From the NCBI GenBank assembly GCA_002005505.1, contig KV908396.1:477226-541225 (forward strand): DNA of 64,000 nucleotides. Direction: 5' to 3'. The stretch comes from Botryococcus braunii. Taxonomy: Eukaryota; Chlorophyta; Trebouxiophyceae. Below, piece by piece: positions 54,811-64,000 of the stretch; position 1 is the stretch's first letter, and each line of letters begins with the position of its first letter. The notes under the pieces are model-generated. The model saw only the letters and a list, made by a program, of their open reading frames with translations, had not been told where the DNA came from and searched no databases. A program made the translations under genes and the position numbers.

Positions 54811-57800
54811 ACCATCTTTCAAGCCAAGTTCACATGAGCCGCCTCGAGTACTGCATCGAATACATGCGGATACGGTTGGTGCCATGTCAACTCCTGGCGT
54901 TGAAGGGGAAAAGTTTTCTGTCACAGTAGTGGATGAGTTGTCTAATTTCGTTTCAGTGTTACCAGTCACTAGCAAGGCTACCATTGCATCTCATTTGACA
55001 GACACTATTACATACTGGGAGAGACAGACAGAATCCAAGGTTAAGGCGGTTAGGACTGACAGGGGCACAGAGTTCTTGAATAAAACGTTTCATGGGTTCT
55101 GTACAGAGAATGGCATTCACACTGAGACCTCTGCCGCGTATACTCCACAGCAGAATGGAGTTGCTGAGAGAATGAATCGAACATTGAAAGAGAAGGCCAG
55201 AACATTGCTGTTGGGTGTTCAGGCAGATGAGGGTCTTTGGGTGGATGCAATGCTTACTGCTGCATATTTACATAATGTGATGCCAGTCTCTGGTCAGGAG
55301 AAAACCCCATTTGAAATGTTCACTGGCTCTGTCCCTGATCTGTCCCATTTGCGCAAGTGGGGCTGTTTGGCATACGTGAAACATGCCAAACACCAGGTGT
55401 CATCTTTGGGTGCACAGTCTGAGGCAGGTATGTTTGTGGGATACTGTCCACACACCAAGGGGTACAAGGTCCGACTGCCTGGTAGGACAGTGGTGTCTCC
55501 GAGTGTACATTTTGTGGAGAGCCAGAGTGGTGCGTCTGCCATTGGGCTTCAAGCTGCTGGGCCCGGTCCTGTATCTGCAACCCAGCCTGGATCTAGCCTG
55601 GATCCGGACCCAGCCTCACCTCAACCGGGACCCAGCCTGGACCAGGACCTGAATCCTGTGGAATTGGAGACCCCTGCATCCACTGAGGCAACAATTCCCA
55701 TGGAGGACAACAGTAGCGAGGACGATGAACCCTCCCCAGCTCGCCCTCAAACTGCCCGACTGCATCCAGACCCCACTGCACCCCGCGCACCTTGTGCACC
55801 CCCTGCGCGCACTAGGCACTCCAACCTCACTGCACCCTGCGCCCCCGCCGCGTCATCCCCAGTGGCGTCTCCTGGCTCTACAGCGCCTCGTCCAGCATCC
55901 TCAAGCCAATCACCTGGAGTCAGTGAGGTGCCCAGGCGCATGCATGCTGCTACCAGGCATGGGACCTCTGCACCAACCACCAGTGGAGGGATTCGCACCA
56001 TAGCCCGACTGAGACTCATGGCAGTACCACTGGCCAAGTCTCCAACTTCACGCACCCCGGGCGCATTCCCCTGGCCTGGTGGTACGGCACGTTTCCAGCT
56101 GCAGCCTGGAGCTTTGACACGTGCAGAGCGTCTGCAGCAACGAAATGCTCGTAAACAGCAACCCAAGTCTGGTGACATCACAGAGCAGGCTGGGATCGAA
56201 GCTGCTGATGAAGCTCCTACCACCGTCACTGTACATGATGACATCAGTACAGAAGAAGGGGGGATTACAACGTCCAGGGAACCAGGGGAAGCAGGAGACG
56301 TAGGGGAAGCAGGAGAAGCAGAATGTACTGGGAGGGGTACTGGAGTTGACACTGACTCTGCAGTGGAGGGTGATTCAAGTGCTGTTGATCAGTGTAGCGA
56401 TGACAATGCTGTTACTATGCATGTACGTGATGAGGCTGTAGGGAGGCTTGTTAATGCAAAATGTGAATCTGATCGTGAAACTCGACTTCGAGTTAGCAAT
56501 GTGCATGACGCAGTGGACCATTCTGAGATGGTATGTGAACATGAAGAGATGATAACTGCTGCTGCTGTGAGAGAAGATGAGAGCGGGAGTCAGGAAGCAC
56601 GGAGAGTAGTGGGTCAGATGAGATCCAGAGGCAAGGTTGCATTCTTTGATAATCTGCCATCTGCCACAAGGCAGAGCTCAGATAATCCATGGGCAGGATC
56701 TGCCAGGATTGTTAGAGACATTTTGCATGAGCAAGATGGGGCAGAACCCAGTGGGGAGATGCCTTCATGTGTGTTCCGTACGGCGGATTCAGGAGGGGAT
56801 GCCAGTGAACCTGCCAGTATTGCTTTTCTACGTGCTTGCCTTGCTAGTCCTGCAGGAGTGAGATTTAGCAAGATTCCTGTACCAAGTAACTATCGTGAGG
56901 CACGAATGTCTGATCAGTGGGTGTTTTGGGAACAAGCCATGATCGAGGAGAAGAACTCTCTCGATGCTCATGAGTGCTTTGAGTACACTGAAAGACCCAG
57001 AGGAAAGAAAGTCATCCCAGTTCACTGGATCTATTCTGTTAAAGTCGATGCCCATGGTAATGTTATAAGGTACAAAGCTCGTCTTGTTGCACAAGGATGT
57101 CGTCAAATTCAGGGTATTGATGTGGACGAGGTCTTCGCACCCACCAGTAGCTTTGGGGCTCGACGTGTTCTTCTGTGTAAGGCAGCTGCTGAGGATATGG
57201 AAATTCATCAGCTCGATATAAAAACGGCCTTTTTGAATGGGGATCTGGAGGAAGAGGTTTACGTTACTCAACCTCCAGGATTTCACAATGGTGGTCCCCA
57301 AGTGTGTCGCTTGCGTAAGGCTCTGTACGGCCTCAAACAAGCTCCACGTGCCTGGTATCATACGCTTGATGCCACACTGGCTAAACATGGATTTACTGCA
57401 TGCATGTCAGATGCAGGAATCTATGTGTCAAATGTTCCAGGGGAAGATCCTGTGTATTTGGTTCTCTTTGTAGACGACATGCTGATCATGTCAAAGGCTC
57501 TCCCACGTGTATTGGCCTTTAAGGAGACTATAGGGAAAGAGTTTTCTATTCATGATCTTGGGGAAGTCAAGGATTTCCTGGGATGTCAGATTGTTCGAGA
57601 TCGAGAGCGGAAGCTGATGTGGATGAGTAGTGGGCTGAAGATAGATGCATTGGTGGACAGTTTTGGACTTAGTGGTGACACACGGGCCTATGACACACCC
57701 ATGAGTAAATCATTTGTGCACACCAGTCACTCCACTCAGTCCAATCCCATTGATGGGGCTGGGGTTGCTTTGGAACCCGGGCATCGTTACTGTGAGCTGA

Positions 57801-58447
57801 TTGGCTCTCTTCTGTATTTAGCTAATACCACACGTCCTGATATTGCTCATGCGGTAGGGGTTCTTTCACGGTATAGAGGCACACCTACCACTGCACATAT
57901 GCAAGAAGGTCTTCGAGTGGTCCGGTATTTGAAGGACACTCGGGATCTTGCACTCCAGCTTGGTGGGGGCACATCTCCTCTTGAGGGTTATGTCGATGCC
58001 GACTATGCGGGTGATCTAGATATGCGAGCATCCACTACAGGTTTCGTGTTCCAAGTTTATGGTGGGTCAGTTGTTTGGGGCAGCAAGAAACAAAGTGCCA
58101 CTGCTACATCAACAGTGGAATCAGAGTTTCGAGCTGCTAGTCATGCTGTCAAAGAAGCCATTTGGCTTCGCGGTTTCTTGGAGGAGATTCATGTCGATGT
58201 GTGGAAACCTCCTCTGTTCATTGATAACTCTGGGTGTGTTCGGAATTTACGGAATCTTGTAAATTCCAAGTACACCAAGCATGTTGCTGTGGCATTTCAC
58301 CATGCACGTGCTGCTGTCATTCAGGGTGACGTGGACGTGAAGTATGTACCCACCCAGAAGAATGTGGCGGACATCTTTACGAAACCACTCGTCCCTGTGT
58401 TGTTCAAGATTCATCGCAATACACTTGGTGTCGTTTCACGCGAGTGA
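54806..58447 (+). pseudogene. B6 pol without protease: integrase, RT, RNase H
   Basis: This is a long open frame with no stop, starting at CKPSFKPSSHEPP just after the deletion joint. The frame happens to be open upstream to 54587, but that part is gag in the wrong frame. It carries integrase (HADTVG, VRTDRGTEF, QQNGVAERMNRT), the repeated SLDPDP/SLDQDL linker, RT (ARLVAQGCRQ, YGLKQAPRAW, FVDDMLIMS) and RNase H (YVDADYAGDLD, STVESEF, DNSGC). Protease and pre-integrase modules are missing, and there is no start in frame with gag. The product could only come from frameshifting or help from another copy. Confidence 0.9.
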
Positions 58448-58633
58448 CGTCTTATTTTCCGGCTGGTGTTCACCACGACCGAGTGACCACGGGCAAAGGC
58501 GGAGGGTGAGGAGATTAGCTACCTCCTTCACTAGTAACTCCCCGAAGCACGCCTGACCCAGAAGCATGTACTACAGTGGGCGTTGCCTGAGAAGTAGTAC
58601 AATAGCTGGACCTCTGAAACGTCCAAGGGGAAG
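58448..58633 (+). other. B6 3' UTR and polypurine tract
   Basis: Non-coding sequence from CGTCTTATTTTCC to CCAAGGGGAAG (58623-58633) against the 3' LTR. No other feature is seen. Confidence 0.85.
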
Positions 58634-60062
58634 TGTTGTAGGTAATGACCTAGATCAGGTAATTACTTAGGGAGCATTACTGTTTGTTGTAAGTAATGAC
58701 CTAGATCAGGTAATTACTCAGGGAGCATTACCGTTGGACTTATTCAGAGGTATTCTTCTGACTCATCCTAGGCAAAACAGTCGTGCATGCCAGGCTGCCC
58801 TGGACGGCACAACACTGTTGGGCCTTAGGTGCAAACTACTGCATACTTCTTCCAGCTAGTCCTAGGAACTTGGCTGTGAAGCGACATAATTCCTTGACAG
58901 ACCTCAGTCTTCCTCACGTAACTTCACATAGAGGTTTGGACAACTTTGCATTGACTCACACAGCATCGTGGCACTCAGTGGAACTTGTTTTTGGGACCTC
59001 GAATACGTCTTCGAGGTCAGTCAAACTAATTCTTAGGCGGCCACATCAGTGTGTTTAATTAGGTACAGAAAATGGGACCTTTAGGTATTTTGTCTAGGAC
59101 ACATCATCCGTATTGGATTACCAATTAGGGACCTTTTGGAATGAGAAGCTTTCAGGGACTCGACTTTTATCGAGTCCCTTGGGCGCCAAACACGGTCAGG
59201 TATTTAACTGCTGGAGGCGACAGACTCGTCATTCGTTGGTTGGCCGAATCCTGTGCCACGGAATGGAAGTCCTGTCTGTTTGCTACAAGTTGAAGCTTGC
59301 TATTGCATATTTGATTTGTGTTTGAGACAGTCGCACTTGCTTTTTGGTTGCCGCAAGGGAAGGCGCTCCTGTCGAACCTGTATCAGTCGCGCGCAAAGGG
59401 TACGTTGGCACTTTGACAGATGATAGAATAGCATGATGTATTTGATAACCACTGCATTTGCAATGTTGCTCATTGCTCTGGCTAAATCGTAATGCTCGGG
59501 GCAATAGGTGTGTCGAGGTCTGACTGACGAAACCTCTACAAGTGCATTGACAAATCCTTTTGCGGACTTACAGGTATTGATGTAGTTGTGATTTAATGAT
59601 ATAATTCCTATTTGGTTAGATATTTCGTTGACTGTCGCAAAGCTGTGCTATTAGGTCGTCAAGGGAACGAGTGTGCCGGACTCAGGTCCGGCACAGAACA
59701 TGTTTGAGACGATGCTATAAAACCGCTGATGTGAGAATAATTTATGCGTATATGAGATTGTGCCAGTAGGGCAAGCAGTAATATTGTCCCATGTAATCGA
59801 TTCGTTGGTTGGCCGAATCCTGTGCCACGGAATGGAAGTCCTGTCTGTTTGCTACAAGTTGAAGCTTGCTATTGCATATTTGATTTGTGTTTGAGACAGT
59901 CGCACTTGCTTTTTGGTTGCCGCAAGGGAAGGCGCTCCTGTCGAACCTGTATCAGTCGCGCGCAAAGGGTGTGTCGAGGTCTGACTGACGAAACCTCTAC
60001 AAGTGCATTGACAAATCCTTTTGCGGACTTACAGGTGTTCTCTCTGCCCATAACCTTTCACA
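58634..60062 (+). repeat. B6 3' LTR (1,429 bp, with 53-bp 5' duplication)
   Basis: Same subtype as the 5' LTR. Two single-base losses are visible near 59723 and 59738. It ends CCTTTCACA, then target duplicate TGAAG. Confidence 0.92.
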
Positions 60063-60067
60063 TGAAG

Positions 60068-60292
60068 GCATCTCCCACTGGGTTCTGCCCAACTTGCTCA
60101 TGCAAATGTCTCTAACAATCCTGGCAGATCCTGCCATGGATTATCTGAGCTCTGCCTTGTGCAGATGGTATATTATCAAAGAATGCAACCTTGCCTCTGG
60201 ATCTCATCTGACCCACTACTCTCCGTGCTTCCTGACTCCCGCTTCATCTTCTCTCACAGCAGCAGCAGTATCATCTCTTCATGTTCACATAC
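60068..60292 (-). pseudogene. B5 pol fragment, second piece (linker before RT)
   Basis: It continues B5 pol after the B6 insertion and matches about 3420-3647 of B1. At least seven single-base deletions in about 230 bp destroy the frame. It ends at ACATAC where a forward B LTR starts. Confidence 0.88.
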
Positions 60293-61337
60293 TGTTGTAG
60301 GTAATGACTAGATCAGGTAATTACTTAGGGAGCATTACTGTTGGACTTATTCAGAGGTATTCTTCTGACTCATCCTAGGCAAAACAGTCGTGCATGCCAG
60401 GCTGCCCTGGACGGCACAACACTGTTGGGCCTTAGGTGCAAACTACTGCATACTTCTTCCAGCTAGTCCTAGGAACTTGGCTGTGAAGCGACATAATTCC
60501 TTGACAGACCTCAGTCTTCCTCACGTAACTTCACATAGAGGTTTGGACAACTTTGCATTGACTCACACAGCATCGTGGCCTCAGTGGAACTTGATTTTGG
60601 GACCTCGATACGTCTTCGAGGTCAGTCAAACTAATTCTTAGGCGGCCACATCAGTGTGTTTAATTAGGTACAGAAAATGGGACCTTTAGGTATTTTGTCT
60701 AGGACACATCATCCGTATTGGATTACCAATTAGGGACCTTTTGGAATGAGAAGCTTTCAGGGACTCGACTTTTATCGAGTCCCTTGGGCGCCAAACACGG
60801 TCAGGTATTTAACTGCTGGAGGCGACAGACTCGTCATTCGTTGGTTGGCCGAATCCTGTGCCACGGAATGGAAGTCCTGTCTGTTTGCTACAAGTTGAAG
60901 CTTGCTATTGCATATTTGATTTGTGTTTGAGACAGTCCACTTGCTTTTTGGTTGCCGCAAGGGAAGGCGCTCCTGTCGAACCTGTATCAGTCGCGCGCAA
61001 AGGGTACGTTGGCACTTTGACAGATGATAGAATAGCATGATGTATTTGATAACCACTGCATTTGCAATGTTGCTCATTGCTCTGGCTAAATCGTAATGCT
61101 TGGGCAATAGGTGTGTCGAGTCTGACTGACGAAACCTCTACAGTGCATTGACAAATCCTTTTGCGGACTTACAGGTATTGATGTAGTTGTGATTTAATGA
61201 TAATTCCTATTTGGTTAGATATTTCGTTGACTGTCGCAAAGCTGTGCTGATAGGTCGTCAAGGGAACGAGTGTGCCGGACTCAGTCCGGCACAGAACATG
61301 TCTGAGACGATGCTATGAACCAGCTGATGTGAGAAGT
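60293..61337 (+). repeat. B7: family B LTR, 5' 1,045 bp
   Basis: It starts TGTTGTAGG within B5 pol and follows the LTR to GTGAGAAGT, where another LTR start follows. More than ten single-base deletions relative to the other copies are scattered along it. The remainder of this LTR and any internal part are not seen. Confidence 0.85.
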
Positions 61338-61428
61338 TGTTGTAGGTAATGACCTAGATCAGGTAATTACTCAGGGAGCATTACTGTTGGACTTATTCAG
61401 AGTATCTTCTGACTCATCCTAGGCAAAC
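61338..61428 (+). repeat. B8: 91-bp LTR 5'-end fragment
   Basis: TGTTGTAGG to AGGCAAAC, then a further LTR start at 61429. It represents only the first part of the LTR. It may be an interrupted insertion or a partial duplication of the LTR end. Confidence 0.8.
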
Positions 61429-62859
61429 TGTTGTAGGTAATGACCTAGATCAGGTAATTACTTAGGGAGCATTACTGTTTGTTGTAAGTAATGACCTAGA
61501 TCAGGTAATTACTCAGGGAGCATTACTGTTGGACTTATTCAGAGGTATTCTTCTGACTCATCCTAGGCAAAACAGTCGTGCATGCCAGGCTGCCCTGGAC
61601 GGCACAACACTGTTGGGCCTTAGGTGCAAACTACTGCATACTTCTTCCAGCTAGTCCTAGGAACTTGGCTGTGAAGCGACATAATTCCTTGACAGACCTC
61701 AGTCTTCCTCACGTAACTTCACATAGAGGTTTGGACAACTTTGCATTGACTCACACAGCATCGTGGCACTCAGTGGAACTTGTTTTTGGGACCTCGAATA
61801 CGTCTTCGAGGTCAGTCAAACTAATTCTTAGGCGGCCACATCAGTGTGTTTAATTAGGTACAGAAAATGGGACCTTTAGGTATTTTGTCTAGGACACATC
61901 ATCCGTATTGGATTACCAATTAGGGACCTTTTGGAATGAGAAGCTTTCAGGGACTCGACTTTTATCGAGTCCCTTGGGCGCCAAACACGGTCAGGTATTT
62001 AACTGCTGGAGGCGACAGACTCGTCATTCGTTGGTTGGCCGAATCCTGTGCCACGGAATGGAAGTCCTGTCTGTTTGCTACAAGTTGAAGCTTGCTATTG
62101 CATATTTGATTTGTGTTTGAGACAGTCGCACTTGCTTTTTGGTTGCCGCAAGGGAAGGCGCTCCTGTCGAACCTGTATCAGTCGCGCGCAAAGGGTACGT
62201 TGGCACTTTGACAGATGATAGAATAGCATGATGTATTTGATAACCACTGCATTTGCAATGTTGCTCATTGCTCTGGCTAAATCGTAATGCTCGGGGCAAT
62301 AGGTGTGTCGAGGTCTGACTGACGAAACCTCTACAAGTGCATTGACAAATCCTTTTGCGGACTTACAGGTATTGATGTAGTTGTGATTTAATGATATAAT
62401 TCCTATTTGGTTAGATATTTCGTTGACTGTCGCAAAGCTGTGCTATTAGGTCGTCAAGGGAACGAGTGTGCCGGACTCAGGTCCGGCACAGAACATGTTT
62501 GAGACGATGCTATAAAACCAGCTGATGTGAGAAGTAATTTATGCGTATATGAGATTGTGCCAGTAGGGCAAGCAGTAATATTGTCCCATGTAATCGATTC
62601 GTTGGTTGGCCGAATCCTGTGCCACGGAATGGAAGTCCTGTCTGTTTGCTACAAGTTGAAGCTTGCTATTGCATATTTGATTTGTGTTTGAGACAGTCGC
62701 ACTTGCTTTTTGGTTGCCGCAAGGGAAGGCGCTCCTGTCGAACCTGTATCAGTCGCGCGCAAAGGGTGTGTCGAGGTCTGACTGACGAAACCTCTACAAG
62801 TGCATTGACAAATCCTTTTGCGGACTTACAGGTGTTCTCTCTGCCCATAACCTTTCACA
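61429..62859 (+). repeat. B9 5' LTR (1,431 bp, with 53-bp 5' duplication)
   Basis: TGTTGTAGG to CCTTTCACA, with the second start TGTTGTAAG 53 bp in. Almost the same sequence as the B6 LTRs. Both duplicated modules and three hairpins are present. Confidence 0.92.
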
Positions 62860-62874
62860 GGTTATGGGCCCACC
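62860..62874 (+). promoter_or_regulatory. B9 primer binding site
   Basis: GGTTATGGGCCCACC right after the LTR, as in B2, B3 and B6. Confidence 0.8.
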
Positions 62875-63010
62875 TGCCCATCGAGCTACGCCGAAGCCAA
62901 GGTTGCAGAGTACGAGGAGTCCGCCTTGAATACCTGCTGCACGTCATATCCAGAACGATTCATATCTGCAAAGTGACCCAGACTTGCAGAAACCCATAAC
63001 CTTTCACACA

Positions 63011-64000
63011 ATGACCCAGTCTGCGGAATCATCTCCAATGGACCAGCTGAACCAACAGCCTCCTGTAAGTCTGGGTGGTCAATCCACAGAACAGGAGAAG
63101 ACAGCACTCCCAGTGGTTTCGATACTGACAGCCTTACTGCACGAGGACACAACAAAGCCATCAACAACAAATGTTAAGGTAGCCCATCCCTTATTAAAGG
63201 ATGGGTGGAATTTCAAGTCCTGGCTTTATGATCTGACCACTGCAGCCATCCACAAGGAGTGCACGGAGGCCTTTCAGAAACCCCTTCCTTTCACGAGAGC
63301 AAATGCTGCTGCCATGATGCTGATCACTGGCAGTGTCCCAGTGGAGTGGAGTCCTATGTTGACAATGAAGCCCTCTGCCTTTGATGCCCTGTTATACATA
63401 GCCAATAAGTTCACTGGAGGACACAACAAGTCTGTTAACCGCCAGTGGCTACACACACTCAAAACAGAGCACATGACCAGGGAGGAGACGTTCGAGACAT
63501 TTGTCATGAAAAAATTCATACTTTTCCAGAACCTCCTGGACAACTCCCACTCCATTGACCCCGAAGATGTCACTAATGCTATTGTGGATTGTCTCCCCAC
63601 TGAGCTAGCACAGTTCAAAGGAGCACTCTATGGGCATTGTTGCGGGCGCTCCTCAGAAGATGTGGTAAAAATCCTGCAGAGCCATGCCTATGGTGCTGGC
63701 TTCAATGACCAGCTCCCTCGACCTCTTCCCAAGGCAGCGGCAGTCCTCCCAAAGTCCCAGGACCCTGAGGCAGACCAGTCAGAGCAAGACAGAAAGAGGT
63801 CACGAAAAGTCAGGTGCTGGGAGTGTGGGAGCCGTGGACACATCAGCAAGGAGTGCACAAAATGGAAAAAGGGTACTGGAGAGGAGCAAGCTGGCGACAG
63901 AAGTAAGCATTCACTGCCAAGTGTTCCCTCTGCATCCAACAGTACCCATGTTCCATGTCCTAAAAACGCAGAAGCCGTTCCTATCTCACTGCCCAGTGTG
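63011..64000 (+). CDS. B9 gag-pol polyprotein, 5' part (open at window end)
   Basis: ATG at 63011 (MTQSAESSPMDQL) opens a frame of 330 codons with no stop before the window ends. It contains the gag core DGWNFKSWLYDL, zinc knuckle CWECGSRGHISKEC, KKGTGEEQAGDR and the start of the region before protease. It reads PKNAEAVP where other copies read PKIAEAVP. Whether protease and the rest are intact cannot be judged here. Confidence 0.85.
   Translation, partial: MTQSAESSPMDQLNQQPPVSLGGQSTEQEKTALPVVSILTALLHEDTTKPSTTNVKVAHPLLKDGWNFKSWLYDLTTAAIHKECTEAFQKPLPFTRANAAAMMLITGSVPVEWSPMLTMKPSAFDALLYIANKFTGGHNKSVNRQWLHTLKTEHMTREETFETFVMKKFILFQNLLDNSHSIDPEDVTNAIVDCLPTELAQFKGALYGHCCGRSSEDVVKILQSHAYGAGFNDQLPRPLPKAAAVLPKSQDPEADQSEQDRKRSRKVRCWECGSRGHISKECTKWKKGTGEEQAGDRSKHSLPSVPSASNSTHVPCPKNAEAVPISLPSV

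Larger units (their letters stand above)
52332..60062 (+). mobile_element. Element B6: nearly complete family B retrotransposon lacking protease
   Basis: LTRs of 1,431 and 1,429 bp (52332-53762, 58634-60062) and the target duplication TGAAG at 52327-52331 and 60063-60067, inside B5 pol. Primer site, gag and a long integrase/RT/RNase H frame are present, but about 743 bp covering the end of gag, the protease and the pre-integrase module are deleted at 54805. Both LTRs carry the 53-bp 5' duplication. The LTRs are nearly identical by eye, so it inserted recently. Confidence 0.94.
61429..64000 (+). mobile_element. Element B9: family B retrotransposon, 5' part, runs off the window
   Basis: 5' LTR (61429-62859), primer site, leader and gag-protease frame to the window end. 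Its LTR has the 53-bp 5' duplication like B6. Gag is followed by KHSLPSVPSASN, so the B6 deletion is absent here. Confidence 0.92.

Noticed and set aside
1..64000. Host genes, tRNA, rRNA or DNA transposons
   Set aside because: Every segment could be assigned to family A, B or C; no leftover stretch over 300 bases, no tRNA-like fold, no terminal-inverted-repeat transposase.

Overview
The window is a nest of LTR retrotransposons. I see no host gene, tRNA gene, rRNA gene or CRISPR array in it. All elements are Ty1/copia type: a single gag-pol frame in the order zinc knuckle, DSG protease, GAG-pre-integrase, integrase (D,D,E), reverse transcriptase (xVDD), RNase H. The host is therefore a eukaryote. 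The primer sites of two families match the anticodon arm of the initiator methionine tRNA as I remember it, with a slightly better fit to the plant/green-algal form. A streptophyte or green alga is possible, but the species cannot be read from this window.

Three families are present (the names are mine). Family A, always on the + strand: 777-bp LTR (TGTTGG...CGAATA), primer site TGGTATCGGCG, polyprotein of about 1,743 aa. Family B, both strands: LTR of about 1,378 bp, or about 1,431 bp in a subtype with a 53-bp 5' duplication (TGTTGTAGG...CTTTCACA), primer site GGTTATGGGCCCACC, polyprotein of about 1,758 aa. Family C, one copy on the - strand: 694-bp LTR (TGTTGAG...CTTTCACA), the same kind of primer site as B, intact 1,737-aa polyprotein. 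B and C share LTR 3' ends, polypurine tract and primer-site type, so they look like sister lineages.

Layout: 1-166 is a scrap of family A pol. 167-7774 is B1 (-), with one frameshift and a truncated 5' LTR. From 7775 comes B2 (+), interrupted by A1 (9682-17099, TSD ATGCC) and then by A2 (19426-22976, truncated). 22977-23120 is a scrap of B 3' UTR fused to B3 (-, 23121-28955). B3's LTR is cut by A3 (28956-34215), whose pol is cut by A4 (34216-48649). A4's gag is split by C1 (36362-43373, TSD AGAAT). 48650-51507 is B4 (+), with a large internal deletion. 51508-52331 plus 60068-60292 is B5 (-), a rearranged relic split by B6 (52332-60062, TSD TGAAG), which is nearly full length but lacks protease. 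60293-64000 is a ladder of B LTR 5' ends (B7, B8, B9); B9 runs off the window with an open gag-pol frame.

C1 is the only element whose coding capacity is complete inside the window, and its two LTRs look identical by eye. Most other copies carry one to four breaks. Rearrangement joints mostly show 3-5 bp of shared sequence. The stretch 60063-61428 carries an unusual density of single-base deletions and may be poorly polished assembly. The most interesting signals are the self-complementary LTR-end/primer-site junction in B and C, which reproduces the initiator-tRNA anticodon sequence, and the internal direct duplications found in the LTRs of all three families.
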